Below, one piece after another: positions 17,188 through 26,062 of a DNA stretch of 64,000 nt (within the stretch, counting starts at the first letter, position 1; every line of letters starts with the position of its first letter). The notes below the pieces were generated by a model. That model was not told the origin of the DNA, did not search any database, and was given only the letters and a program-made list of their open reading frames with translations. Position numbers and translations under genes: made by a program. Origin of the DNA: Novispirillum itersonii subsp. itersonii ATCC 12639 (GTDB lineage Bacteria; Pseudomonadota; Alphaproteobacteria; Rhodospirillales; Rhodospirillaceae); the NCBI RefSeq assembly GCF_000381985.1, contig NZ_KB907337.1, positions 633,697-697,696 of the forward strand. The letters are read 5' to 3'.

Positions 17188-17490
17188 ATGATCCCGTCCG
17201 CGGTGATTTTCCTCGCCACCCTGACAGCGGCACCGGGGCAAAGGGACGGCCTGCGGGCCGCCCTGCTCGGCCTGATCGGCCCGACCCGGCAGGAACCCGG
17301 CTGCCTTGATTACGTGCTGTTTGAGCAGGCCGACAGCCCCGGCACCTTCATCATGCGGGAAGCCTTTGCCAGCCCGGCGGATTTTGAGGCCCACAAAAGC
17401 AGCCCGCATTTTCAGGCCTTTCTGACACAGGCCGATCACCTTCTGGCCGGTGCCGTGCATCTGACACCGTTAAGCCGGATCAGTGACTGA
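17188..17490 (+). CDS. ABM-domain monooxygenase (YgiN-like)
   Basis: A 100-residue antibiotic-biosynthesis-monooxygenase-fold protein, a dimeric ferredoxin-like barrel that oxidises quinols or related compounds. The pattern TRQEPGCLDYVLFEQADSP, IMREAFASPADFEAHKSSPHF is typical of YgiN. The start ATG at 17188 lies two bases after the reductase stop, so the two are translationally linked. In E. coli, YgiN acts with a quinone reductase (MdaB), and the pairing here suggests a similar quinone cycle. A 10-bp GC hairpin follows the gene. Confidence 0.87.
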   Translation: MIPSAVIFLATLTAAPGQRDGLRAALLGLIGPTRQEPGCLDYVLFEQADSPGTFIMREAFASPADFEAHKSSPHFQAFLTQADHLLAGAVHLTPLSRISD

Positions 17491-17507
17491 TTACGCTTAA
17501 TCCGGTG

Positions 17508-17535
17508 CCGCCCCTCCCCCTGTGCGGAGGGGCGG
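17508..17535 (+). terminator. GC-rich hairpin, possible terminator
   Basis: A perfect 10-bp stem (CCGCCCCTCC 17508-17517 with GGAGGGGCGG 17526-17535), but no T-tract follows, so termination would be weak or factor-dependent. Confidence 0.5.
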
Positions 17536-17555
17536 CCCGTCATATTGAGAGAGAG

Positions 17556-17625
17556 TTCGACAGTTTCTGACATTTTTTGACACTTGGTGCCATAAAGCGT
17601 CACAGGGCGTCACAACCCATCACAT
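17556..17625. promoter_or_regulatory. Seven-step 10-bp-phased motif array before the autotransporter
   Basis: Seven consecutive 10-base units share a core at the same position. Cores are GACA (17559), GACA (17569), GACA (17579), GCCA (17589), GTCA (17599), GTCA (17609) and ATCA (17619). The first three are T-rich, and units 5-7 extend to TCACA. Exact helical phasing over 70 bp suggests cooperative binding of a regulator along one DNA face, as for tandem response-regulator sites. The autotransporter start is 190 bases downstream. The 17491-17814 gap contains nothing else clear. Confidence 0.5.
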
Positions 17626-17814
17626 CCCGTTGATTGTCTTCCGCTATACGACATTTTAACTATCCCCGCAAAAGACCGCCGCCCAGCCGGGGCAGCGGTA
17701 TCTTGCCCCCCTGACACACTGTTCGACCAGATGCGCGGCCTGTTGCCGACAGCAGCCGCGGCGGGGGCCGGTTCACAACAGCCGCCCCAGTACGGGGGCG
17801 CAGGGGGATTGGTT

Positions 17815-20800
17815 ATGTCATCGAAAATACGCCCGACCGTACCACCGTACCGACTGTTCATCGGCCGGGCCCTGTCCACCAGCGCGCTGGCACTGTCAGC
17901 CCTGACCCTGTTCCCGGCGACCGGGACCTGCGCCAGCACTGTCTCCGGGGGCAGTGGCGGGGAATCCTCCTTCCAGGCCGGTGGCACTGGCGGGTCTTAC
18001 AGCTATGACCCCACAACCGGTCAGGAAACTCCCGGGGCCGGGACAGCGTCCGATACGGCCGGGGGGAACGGTGCGATCCGCGCAAGCCGGGCGTCAGTCC
18101 TGCCCAATGGCGCGGGCTGGGGCTCGCAAGGACGTGCGGGGACGGATGTGCCCCTCAACACCAACGGCAGTGGCGGCGGTGGCGGCGCGGGCAGTGCCGG
18201 GGCCATCCTCAAAGATGCCACCGTCCCCCAGGTCAGCAGCACTTCCATTATCGGTGGCAGCGGCGGCAATGGCGGCAACAGCCGGGTTGACTGGGTCGAC
18301 TCCAACAGCTACGGCGCAGGCGGTGGCGGCGGGGCCGGGGCCCACGGCCTGATCATTGATGGCTCCGCGACCCTCGAAATCGGCCACGAATGGGCCGGGG
18401 GCAGCGGGGGTATGGGGGGCCGCAGCAACGCGAATGCCGCCGGGGGCAGTGGCGGCAACGCCGGTGATGCCGTCCACGCCGTCAATGCCGGGAGGGTAGC
18501 GATCACCCTGACGGCGGACGGCAACATCTCTGGCGGCACCGGCGGGACCACCGGAACAAACGGCTATTCCGCGCAGGCCTTTCAGACCAACTCACGCGGC
18601 GGAAACGGCGGGGCCGGGGTCGGCGGCAGCCATGCTGACCTGAACCTCAGCATCGACAACTCCGGCTATATCAGCGGCGGCAACGGGGGGTTTGCCAATC
18701 CCGGCACGAGCTCCCTCGCCGTACCGGGATCGGTGCAGGGGGCTAACGGCGGGAACGGTGGCAGCGCGGTGTTGGTGACCTCCTCCAGATTACTCAGCAT
18801 CACCAACCGGGCCGGGGAAATCACCGGCGGCGCCGGCGGCAGCGGTGCCCCCTCAAAAGACGCAAAGATGGCAGGTGAAACCGCCAAGAATGGCGGCAAT
18901 GCCGGCAACGGCGGGGCCGGGGTCTCAGCGGTCGCGTCAGAGCGCGTCACCGTGCAGAACCAGAGCCGGATCGTTGGCGGCAGCGGCGGCAGCGGCGGCG
19001 CCGGTGGCAACAAGGTCACCCCGCAGGATTCCGGGGCAGCCGGAAATGGCGGCGGCAATGGCAGCGGCGGCGATGGCATCCGTCTGCTGACGGCCACCGC
19101 CGAGATCACCAACAGCAACGGCGCGGAAATTATCGGCGGGTCCTCTCTTGCCTCGGGCACCAAAAGCACCGGCAACACCGGCGGTCAGGGCGTAACCTTC
19201 ACCCCCGTTGCCGCCGACAGCAGCATGACGGTGGTTAACCGGGGCACCATCAAGGGCGGGGATGCCTCTGCCGATCACAGCTCGCTGAACACGACAACTG
19301 TTTATGCCGGGGGGTCTGCGATCACCGGCAAGAACATGACCATCACCAACAGCGGCACCCTGACCGGCGGCCAGAACAGCGACGGCACCACCGCCAGAGC
19401 GGTCGTCTTTAACAGCGGATCAACCGGCAAGCTGATCCTTGAATCCGGGTCGGTGATCACCGGCGGGGCCGAGGTCAAAAGCGGCTCCACCGTCGATCTG
19501 GAACTGGCCGGAGATACCGACGGTACCCTCGGCGGCACCGGGCTGGCCGACTATCAGGGCTTTCAGGGCCTGACCAAGCGCGGGGCCAGCCTGTGGACCA
19601 TCAACGGCGACATCGACAATGGCGCGGGCAGCATCAAGACCGTCACCCTCGACAGCGGCGTTCTCGGCATCACCGGCACCTATACGCAGTCAGCCGCCGG
19701 AAAAATGGTGGTGCAGGTGACCCCGACCGCTGCCGGAAAGATGACCGTCACCGGCACCGCCCAACTGGCGGGGGCCCTGCAGGTGGCCTATGCCCCCGGC
19801 GTTTATCAATCCAACAAGTCCTATACCCTGATACAGGGGGGCACCGTCTCGGGTACCTTCGACACCGTCACCCACACCGGCAACGGCGGCTTTGATGCTG
19901 CCTCTCTCGGCTCGAAGGTGGAATACACCAGCTCCAACGTCTTCCTCCAGCTTGGTACGGTCAGTGGCGGTCAGACCGGCGGCACCGTCACGGTCGCCCC
20001 CAAGAACGACACGGTGTTCAGCGGGGCCCAGACCACGGTGATGAACAGCAGCCGGGCGGCGCAGGCCGCCACCTTCGGCCGTGTCAGCGGCGTCGGGGCC
20101 GGAACCGCCGGGGTGGCCGGGGGTGTCAGCTCCGGCGGGCGGTCCGGCGGAACCGTTGGCAGCGGTGGAAACGGCGGCACGGACCAGACCGGCCAGTCAC
20201 AGCGGAAGAGCAATCTGACCGGCAATCTGGCCGGAAGCGGCCTGATGCGCGGCCTGTCCGCCGGGGCCTTCGGCATGAGCGAAAGCACCGGACTGGACGA
20301 AACCGGCCCGGTGGCGGCACTGGTTGAAATGTTTGAGGCCAACCCGCAGACCAACGGCCAGTACGGCGTCTGGGCCAGAGGCATCGGCCGCACCGCCACC
20401 GTTGACGGCACAGGCACCGCCCCCGGCTTTGACAGCCGCACCCTTGGCGGGCTGGTCGGCCTCGACGGGCCGGTCAACGACCGCCTGACCCTTGGTCTGG
20501 CCGGGGGCTATACCCAGTCCCTGACCGAAGAAACCGGCGGCAGCGAGGTCAAGACCGACAGCCCGCGCACCATGATTTACGGCTCTTACGCGCTGGCCAA
20601 CCCCCGCGACACCGACAGCCTGCTTCAGAACACCGTGGTTGATTTCTCCGTCGGGTACGGCTGGCACAAGATCGACAGCGAGCGGAAGATTGCCGCCACC
20701 GGCGAAACCGCAACCGGCAAGAACACCGCCCATGAATTCAACACCGGGGCCCAGATCCGCCGTCAGTTCGACCTGCCCGACCCCGGCATCGACGGCGTTT

Positions 20801-21225
20801 CCGGCCTGATCCTGACCCCGCGCGCCGGGGTCGGCTACACCCGCCTGCTGGAAGGTGACTTCACCGAACACGGCACGCTGGCCAACAATCTGTCGGTGCA
20901 TGAGCGCAACAGCAACAGCATCCGTCCGCAGGTCGGGCTGGCGCTGGGCGGGGTGATTGACATTGCCGGCATCGGGGTGAACTCGTCGCTGGATCTGGCC
21001 TATACCCACGAAGTCGCCAGCAGAACCCCCAGCCGCTTTGAAGTCGGCGGCGGCAGCTTCAGCCAGAACGGCACCGCCCCGTCACGCGGGGAGCTGACGC
21101 TGGGCACCGCCTTCGGCTTTGACCTGACCGAAAGCCTGTCCGCCACCGTCAGCTATGAAGCCATCATGCCGACCGGCAACACCACCGCCCACACCGTGGA
21201 GACCGGGCTGCGGTACCGCTTCTGA
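17815..21225 (+). CDS. Gly-rich autotransporter (type Va) adhesin-like protein
   Basis: An outer-membrane autotransporter of 1136 residues. After an extended signal peptide (about residues 1-40, ending GTCAS) comes a passenger of some 600 residues packed with GGSGGNGG-type repeats alternating with short IT/VTN strands (ITNRAGEITGG, VVNRGTIKGG), the pattern of a beta-helix. Then come an autotransporter-associated segment (TLDSGVLGITGTYTQ...MVVQVT), a Gly/Ser linker, and a C-terminal beta-barrel from about residue 853 (VWARGIGRTATVDG) to the end, RYRF, with the terminal aromatic expected for BAM insertion. The start at 17815 follows AGGGGG. Cargo function is probably adhesion or surface coating; no protease triad was seen. 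Confidence 0.9.
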   Translation: MSSKIRPTVPPYRLFIGRALSTSALALSALTLFPATGTCASTVSGGSGGESSFQAGGTGGSYSYDPTTGQETPGAGTASDTAGGNGAIRASRASVLPNGAGWGSQGRAGTDVPLNTNGSGGGGGAGSAGAILKDATVPQVSSTSIIGGSGGNGGNSRVDWVDSNSYGAGGGGGAGAHGLIIDGSATLEIGHEWAGGSGGMGGRSNANAAGGSGGNAGDAVHAVNAGRVAITLTADGNISGGTGGTTGTNGYSAQAFQTNSRGGNGGAGVGGSHADLNLSIDNSGYISGGNGGFANPGTSSLAVPGSVQGANGGNGGSAVLVTSSRLLSITNRAGEITGGAGGSGAPSKDAKMAGETAKNGGNAGNGGAGVSAVASERVTVQNQSRIVGGSGGSGGAGGNKVTPQDSGAAGNGGGNGSGGDGIRLLTATAEITNSNGAEIIGGSSLASGTKSTGNTGGQGVTFTPVAADSSMTVVNRGTIKGGDASADHSSLNTTTVYAGGSAITGKNMTITNSGTLTGGQNSDGTTARAVVFNSGSTGKLILESGSVITGGAEVKSGSTVDLELAGDTDGTLGGTGLADYQGFQGLTKRGASLWTINGDIDNGAGSIKTVTLDSGVLGITGTYTQSAAGKMVVQVTPTAAGKMTVTGTAQLAGALQVAYAPGVYQSNKSYTLIQGGTVSGTFDTVTHTGNGGFDAASLGSKVEYTSSNVFLQLGTVSGGQTGGTVTVAPKNDTVFSGAQTTVMNSSRAAQAATFGRVSGVGAGTAGVAGGVSSGGRSGGTVGSGGNGGTDQTGQSQRKSNLTGNLAGSGLMRGLSAGAFGMSESTGLDETGPVAALVEMFEANPQTNGQYGVWARGIGRTATVDGTGTAPGFDSRTLGGLVGLDGPVNDRLTLGLAGGYTQSLTEETGGSEVKTDSPRTMIYGSYALANPRDTDSLLQNTVVDFSVGYGWHKIDSERKIAATGETATGKNTAHEFNTGAQIRRQFDLPDPGIDGVSGLILTPRAGVGYTRLLEGDFTEHGTLANNLSVHERNSNSIRPQVGLALGGVIDIAGIGVNSSLDLAYTHEVASRTPSRFEVGGGSFSQNGTAPSRGELTLGTAFGFDLTESLSATVSYEAIMPTGNTTAHTVETGLRYRF

Positions 21226-21252
21226 TCCCCCTGCCCCACCGGCAGAAACAAT

Positions 21253-21294
21253 AACAGGCCGCTGCCCATTCCCGGCAGCGGCCTGTTTCTTTAC
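21253..21294 (+). terminator. Rho-independent terminator of the autotransporter gene
   Basis: A perfect 14-bp stem (21253-21266 with 21274-21287) is followed by TCTTT, 27 bases after the stop. It also lies at the end of the convergent CNNM-type gene. Confidence 0.9.
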
Positions 21295-21319
21295 CCTCAG
21301 CCTGCGGTCAGCGGGGGTC

Positions 21320-22612
21320 TTATTCAGCCTTGCTGACCATCAGCTTGTCGATGCGGCGGCCATCCATATCCACCACCTCAAAGCGCCAGCCATCCCAGAC
21401 GAAGACATCGCCGGTCTCAGGAATTTTAGCCGCCCGGGCCAGCACAAACCCGGCAATGGTGCTGTAGGTGCGGGTATCCAGCGCAATGGCGGCGCAGCCG
21501 GTGCGTTCCGCCGCCAGATCAACCGGGGTATCGCCATCCAGCAGCCACGACCCGTCCTCACGCTGGACCGGATCAACGCCATAGTCCTCGCCATGTTCCG
21601 ACAGCGCCCCGACAATCGAGGACAGAATATCAGAGGCGGTGACAATCCCTTCCATGCCGCCATATTCATCGGCGACAATCGCCATGTGGATCGGCGACTG
21701 CTTGATCATGTCCAGCACCACCAGCGCCGGGGAATTGTCATGCACCACCGGCACGCTGCGCAGACTTGCGGCAATATCAAAGTCCTGCCCGTCGAGATAG
21801 GCATTCAGCAGGTCACGGCTCTGAATCACGCCGACAAAATTATCCGGCCCGCCTTCACACACCGGCAGGCGGGAATGCAGGCTGTTGCGCATGGTCCGCA
21901 GCATCCGCTCGCGGTCCCACGTCAGGTCGATCAGCTCCACATCCGACCGGGGGGTCATGATCGCCTTGATTTTGCGGTCGCCAAAGCGGATGACGCCGGA
22001 AATCAGCTCCTGCTCCTCCGGCTTCAGCACCCCGTTTTCGGTGCCTGCGGCGACAAGGGCCTTGATTTCCTCTTCCGTCACCTCGTCCTCACGCTGGTCA
22101 TGGGCACCCAGCAGACGCAGCACACCATGGGTCGAGGCCTCGAGCAGCCACACCAGCGGCGAGGCCAGACGGGCGATCAGCGCCATCGGCGGGGCAACCA
22201 GAATCGCCAGACGTTCGGGGTTTGACAGGGCAAGGCGCTTGGGCACCAGCTCGCCGATGATCAGCGAGGCATAGGTGATCGCCCCGACAGAAATCACCAT
22301 CGCCAGCGGGGCGCTGACCGGGGCGAACAGCGGATAGCCGTTCAGCCAGTCAGCCAGCGGGTCCGTCAGGGTCGCGCCGGAATAGGTACCGGCCAGAATG
22401 CCGACCAGCGTGATGCCAATCTGCACGGAAGACAGGAATTTTCCCGGATTTTCCGACAGACGCAGGGCGATTTCCGCCCCTTTGCTGCCTTCGTTGATCC
22501 TTGGTATCAACCGCGCCTTGCGGGCGGATACGATTGCCATTTCAGAAAGGGCGAACCAGCCGTTGAGCAGTACCAGAAAGGCAATGACGGCGATCTCGAA
22601 GGCCATTGACAT
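21320..22612 (-). CDS. CNNM/CorC (HlyC)-family membrane protein with CBS domains
   Basis: A 430-residue inner-membrane protein linked to magnesium or cobalt efflux. The N-terminal DUF21/CNNM transmembrane domain (about residues 1-190, four hydrophobic segments; SSVQIGITLVGILAG, IIGELVPKRLAL) is followed by a CBS pair (IMTPRSDVELIDL..., RLPVCEGG..., MAIVADEYGGMEGIVTASDIL) and a CorC_HlyC domain (residues about 350-430). Often labelled hemolysin, but evidence in the family favours ion transport. It is a single gene between the autotransporter and the lactate region. Confidence 0.92.
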   Translation of the reverse strand: MSMAFEIAVIAFLVLLNGWFALSEMAIVSARKARLIPRINEGSKGAEIALRLSENPGKFLSSVQIGITLVGILAGTYSGATLTDPLADWLNGYPLFAPVSAPLAMVISVGAITYASLIIGELVPKRLALSNPERLAILVAPPMALIARLASPLVWLLEASTHGVLRLLGAHDQREDEVTEEEIKALVAAGTENGVLKPEEQELISGVIRFGDRKIKAIMTPRSDVELIDLTWDRERMLRTMRNSLHSRLPVCEGGPDNFVGVIQSRDLLNAYLDGQDFDIAASLRSVPVVHDNSPALVVLDMIKQSPIHMAIVADEYGGMEGIVTASDILSSIVGALSEHGEDYGVDPVQREDGSWLLDGDTPVDLAAERTGCAAIALDTRTYSTIAGFVLARAAKIPETGDVFVWDGWRFEVVDMDGRRIDKLMVSKAE

Positions 22613-22730
22613 GGCGCGGGTGGGGGCTCCTGTCCCGGTTGCGAAAGATACTCACAGTTATAAGGCCTGCATGCCCCAACGCAAAGACCAGAACCATGAC
22701 ATTAACACGATTTCGCGAAATGGCCGGGTC

Positions 22731-23599
22731 TCAGCCGTTTTCCAGATCCCCGGCATCGGCCTGAGACTCATTGGCCTCCAGCGGTTTACGGCGCGGGGCG
22801 CGGCGGCGGGCGACGCCGGACAGGCGCTCTTCCCGCTGGGCGAGGTAGCGTTCCAGACGGCGGCGGGAGACGGTCTTGCGGGTTTCTTCCCGCTGCAGTT
22901 CGCGCATCACGTCCTGCACATAAGACATATGGTCGCGGGCGGCCTGCCGGGCGGCTTCCGGATCTCCGGCAATGATCGCGTCATAGACGGCGCGGTGCTG
23001 GCGCAGCAGGATATCCCGCGCCCCTGCCGGTTGTACAGTTGCAGGCGGTTGTAAAACACCCCTTCGCGCAGCACCCGCACCAGACCGTGCATGATGTGCA
23101 GCAGCACCAGATTATGCGCCGCCTCGGCAATGGCGATGTGGAAGTCGGTGTCGATCTCCGCCTCCACTTCCTTATCGCCGCGCTGGTGGGCGGCTTCCAT
23201 CGCCTCGAAGCAGGCGGTCAGCAGCTCGCGGTCCTCATCGGTGGCACGCAGGGCGGCCCAGTAGGCGGCGCTGCCTTCCAGCACCCGCCGCAGCTCGACA
23301 AAGTCAGCGGCGGCAGCGGGGTTTGACCGCAGGATCTCGGTCAGCGGATCGGTGAAGGTCGAGGCGACAAAATCAGCGACATAGGTGCCGCCGCCCTGCC
23401 GGGTTTCCAGCAGGCCCTTGGTTTCCAGCTTCTGCAGGGCTTCGCGCAGCGACGGGCGGGAGACATCAAGCTGGGCGGCCAGATCCCGCTCCGGCGGCAG
23501 CCGTTCGCCCGGAATCAGGATTCCGGCCAGAATCTGCTCTTCCAGCTGCCGCACGATGTTGTCCGACAGCTTCGGCTGCTTCACGCGATCATAGGTCAT
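22731..23599 (-). pseudogene. lldR: LldR/FadR-type GntR regulator, frameshifted
   Basis: Repressor of lactate-utilisation genes in related bacteria. The N-terminal winged helix (RLPPERDLAAQLDVSRPSLREAL...GGGTYVAD) and most of the FCD effector domain (FVELRRVLEGSAAYWAA, DTDFHIAIAEAAHN) read normally from 23599. At the run of four C's at 23021-23024 (plus strand) the frame shifts. The expected C-terminus, ARDILLRQHRAVYDAI then ARQAARDHMSYVQDVM, continues in the other frame down to 22731. Adding one base in that run restores a single protein of about 289 codons. It is either a true null allele or a homopolymer sequencing error. It is divergent from lutABC, its likely target. Confidence 0.85.
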
Positions 23600-23753
23600 A
23601 CCAGTTACCCACCAACGACACTAAGCCCCCAGTTTACGGTGGGGGGAAGGCTTCGGCAACAGCATTTACGGCGGTCTTTAAGCGCTGCGTTTTCAGGGCT
23701 GTATCCGGCCTTTCACCGGTCTTGCCGCCGCCTCTGCAAAACAGGGCTTGCAA

Positions 23754-23797
23754 AATTGGTCAGATCAATTATCCAAGTGTTACATTTGGTTTACCAA
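23754..23797. promoter_or_regulatory. Two LldR-like operators upstream of lutA
   Basis: Two palindromes: AATTGGT-CAG-ATCAATT (23754-23770, one mismatch) and TTGGT-TT-ACCAA (23786-23797, perfect arms). Both match the TTGGTnnnACCAA-type site known for the LldR group of GntR regulators. Their centres are about 29-30 bases apart, three helical turns, which would allow cooperative binding or looping. They lie 50-100 bases before the lutA start. Confidence 0.7.
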
Positions 23798-23849
23798 GAA
23801 AGCTTTCCGACCGCCGCGCTGCATCCGCCTCACCATCAAGGGCCACGCC

Positions 23850-24632
23850 ATGACCACAGGGCCCCCTCCGTCCGCTCCGGTTTTCCGTCCGCTGCCCACC
23901 GGGCCGGTGACGGAGGTCTATCTGTTCGGCACCTGTCTGGTTGATCTGTTCACCCCCTCTGCCGGGGTCAGCACGGTGCGGCTGCTGCAACGCGAAGGGG
24001 TGCGGGTGATCTTCCCGCAGGGGCAGAGCTGCTGCGGCCAGCCCGCCTACAACAGCGGCCACCCGGAAGAGGCGCGCACCGTCGCCCGCGCCCAGATTCC
24101 GCTGTTTTGCAAAGATATTCCGATTGTCATCCCGTCGGGGTCCTGCGGCGGCATGATCCGGCAGCACTGGCCGCACCTGTTCGCCGGACAGCCGGAAGAA
24201 GCCGCCGCCCGAGCCATCGCCGCCCGGGTGTGGGAGCTGAGCGAGTTTCTGGTCCATGTCCTGAAGGTGTCGCTGGAGGATCACGGCACGCCGGAAACAG
24301 TGACGTGGCATTCCTCCTGCCATGCCATGCGGGAAATGGGTCTGACCGACGAACCGAAGCGCCTGCTGGGCCAGCTGAAGAACGTCACCGTCGCGCCGTT
24401 GCAGCGGGAACGGGAATGCTGCGGCTTCGGCGGCACCTTCGCGGTGCGCCATGCTGATGTATCGGCGGCAATGGTGGCCGACAAATGCGCTGACATTGAA
24501 GGCACCGGGGCCGCCACCGTGCTGGGCGGCGACTGCGGCTGCCTGATGAACATCTCCGGCGCGCTGGAGCACAAGGGCTCTGCCGTCGGCAGCCAGCATC
24601 TGGCCGATTACCTGTGGGAGCGCACGAAATGA
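23850..24632 (+). CDS. lutA: L-lactate oxidation protein LutA (CCG-domain Fe-S protein)
   Basis: One of three subunits of the LutABC system that oxidises L-lactate to pyruvate. The 260 residues contain two cysteine-rich CCG domains (VYLFGTCLVDLFTP..., SCCGQPAYNSG; then WHSSCHAMREMG, ECCGFGGTFA, GGDCGCLMN), which bind an Fe-S cluster as in GlpC and HdrB. The ATG at 23850 is preferred over longer frames because it begins before the conserved domain without a spurious leader. Two LldR-like operators precede it. The stop overlaps lutB by four bases. Confidence 0.93.
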   Translation: MTTGPPPSAPVFRPLPTGPVTEVYLFGTCLVDLFTPSAGVSTVRLLQREGVRVIFPQGQSCCGQPAYNSGHPEEARTVARAQIPLFCKDIPIVIPSGSCGGMIRQHWPHLFAGQPEEAAARAIAARVWELSEFLVHVLKVSLEDHGTPETVTWHSSCHAMREMGLTDEPKRLLGQLKNVTVAPLQRERECCGFGGTFAVRHADVSAAMVADKCADIEGTGAATVLGGDCGCLMNISGALEHKGSAVGSQHLADYLWERTK

Positions 24633-26062
24633 GCCACTCTTCCGCCCCCCACGACTTCCGGGCCGGGATCGACGCCGGGCTGCACGACACCACCCTGCGC
24701 GCCAATTTCCGCCGCGCCATGGATGGCCTGATGACCAAGCGGGCCAGACAGTTTGAGGACCCGCAGGAATGGACCCGGCTGCGGGCGCTGGGGCAGGAAA
24801 TCCGCCAGCGCGCCCTGTCGAAGCTGCCCGACCTGCTGGAACGGCTGGAAGAAAACTGTACCCGCAACGGCATCCGCGTCCACTGGGCGGAAGATGTGGC
24901 GCAGGCCAATGCCATCATCCTTGAGATCCTGCAACAGCGCGGCATCACCACCGTCGTCAAGGGCAAGTCGATGGTGTCGGAAGAGATGCATCTGAATGCC
25001 TTTCTCGGCGGGCACGGCATCCGGGCGCTGGAAGCCGACCTTGGCGAATACATCATCCAGCTGGCCGGGCAGATGCCCTGCCACATCGTGATGCCCGCCA
25101 TCCACCTGAACAAAACCCAGATCGCCGATCTGTTCGCCGATAAACTGGGCACCAGCCCCGACGGTCAGGATGCCGAGGCCCTGACCGCCATCGCCCGGGA
25201 AAAGTTGCGTGAGGAATTCCGCACCGCCGGGGCCGGGATTTCCGGCGTCAACTTCCCGGTGGCCGAGACCGGCACCCTGTGCCTGATCGAGAACGAAGGC
25301 AACGGCCGGATGGTCACCACCGTGCCGCCGGTGCATATCGCCGTCACCGGCATCGAGAAGGTGGTGGAAAACCTGGAGGACGTGACCCCGCTGCTGCGCC
25401 TCCTCACCCGCTCCGCCACCGGCCAGCCGATCACCACCTATGTCAACATGATCTCCGGCCCGCGCCGGGGGGCTGATCAGGATGGCCCGCAGGAGGTGCA
25501 TCTGGTGCTGATCGACTTCGGGCGGTCGCGTGTCTATGCCGACCCGGAAACCCGCCAGACCCTGCAATGCATCCGCTGTGCCGCCTGCATGAACCACTGC
25601 CCGGTCTATGTCCGGGTCGGCGGCCACGCCTACGGCGGGGTCTATCCCGGCCCGATCGGCAAAATCCTGACCCCGCAGCTCAACGGACTGGCCGATTACC
25701 CGGATCATCCGTCTGCGTCCTCACTCTGTAATGCCTGCGTCGAGGTCTGCCCGGTCAAAATCCCGATTGCCCAGATGCTGGTGCGCCTGCGCAATGAAAA
25801 GGCCGGACAAGGCACCGGCGCGGTGCAGGATGCCGGCAGCGGTGCCAGCCGGGTTGAGGATGCCGCCTGGAAGGCATGGGCCGCCACGTACAGCACCCCG
25901 CTGGCCTACCGCGTTGCCTCCGCCGCGCTGACTGCCGCCGGAAATGCCCTGCCCGCCTCTGCCCCACTGCTGAAAGCCTGGACCAGCGTGCGCAAAAAGC
26001 CGCGCTTTGCCGCCCAATCCCTCCACCGGACCCTGAAAGAGATGGGAGTGGCCGATGAGTGA
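24629..26062 (+). CDS. lutB: L-lactate oxidation iron-sulfur protein LutB
   Basis: Iron-sulfur subunit of the LutABC lactate oxidase system, 477 residues. The N-terminal LUD domain (VKGKSMVSEEMHLN, GISGVNFPVAETGTLCLIENEGN) is followed by two 4Fe-4S motifs, CIRCAACMNHCPVY and CNACVEVCPVKIPI, and a helical C-terminus that in the family passes electrons to the quinone side. The ATG at 24629 overlaps the lutA stop (ATGA). lutC overlaps its 3' end by eight bases, so the three genes are one translationally coupled operon. Confidence 0.95.
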   Translation: MSHSSAPHDFRAGIDAGLHDTTLRANFRRAMDGLMTKRARQFEDPQEWTRLRALGQEIRQRALSKLPDLLERLEENCTRNGIRVHWAEDVAQANAIILEILQQRGITTVVKGKSMVSEEMHLNAFLGGHGIRALEADLGEYIIQLAGQMPCHIVMPAIHLNKTQIADLFADKLGTSPDGQDAEALTAIAREKLREEFRTAGAGISGVNFPVAETGTLCLIENEGNGRMVTTVPPVHIAVTGIEKVVENLEDVTPLLRLLTRSATGQPITTYVNMISGPRRGADQDGPQEVHLVLIDFGRSRVYADPETRQTLQCIRCAACMNHCPVYVRVGGHAYGGVYPGPIGKILTPQLNGLADYPDHPSASSLCNACVEVCPVKIPIAQMLVRLRNEKAGQGTGAVQDAGSGASRVEDAAWKAWAATYSTPLAYRVASAALTAAGNALPASAPLLKAWTSVRKKPRFAAQSLHRTLKEMGVADE

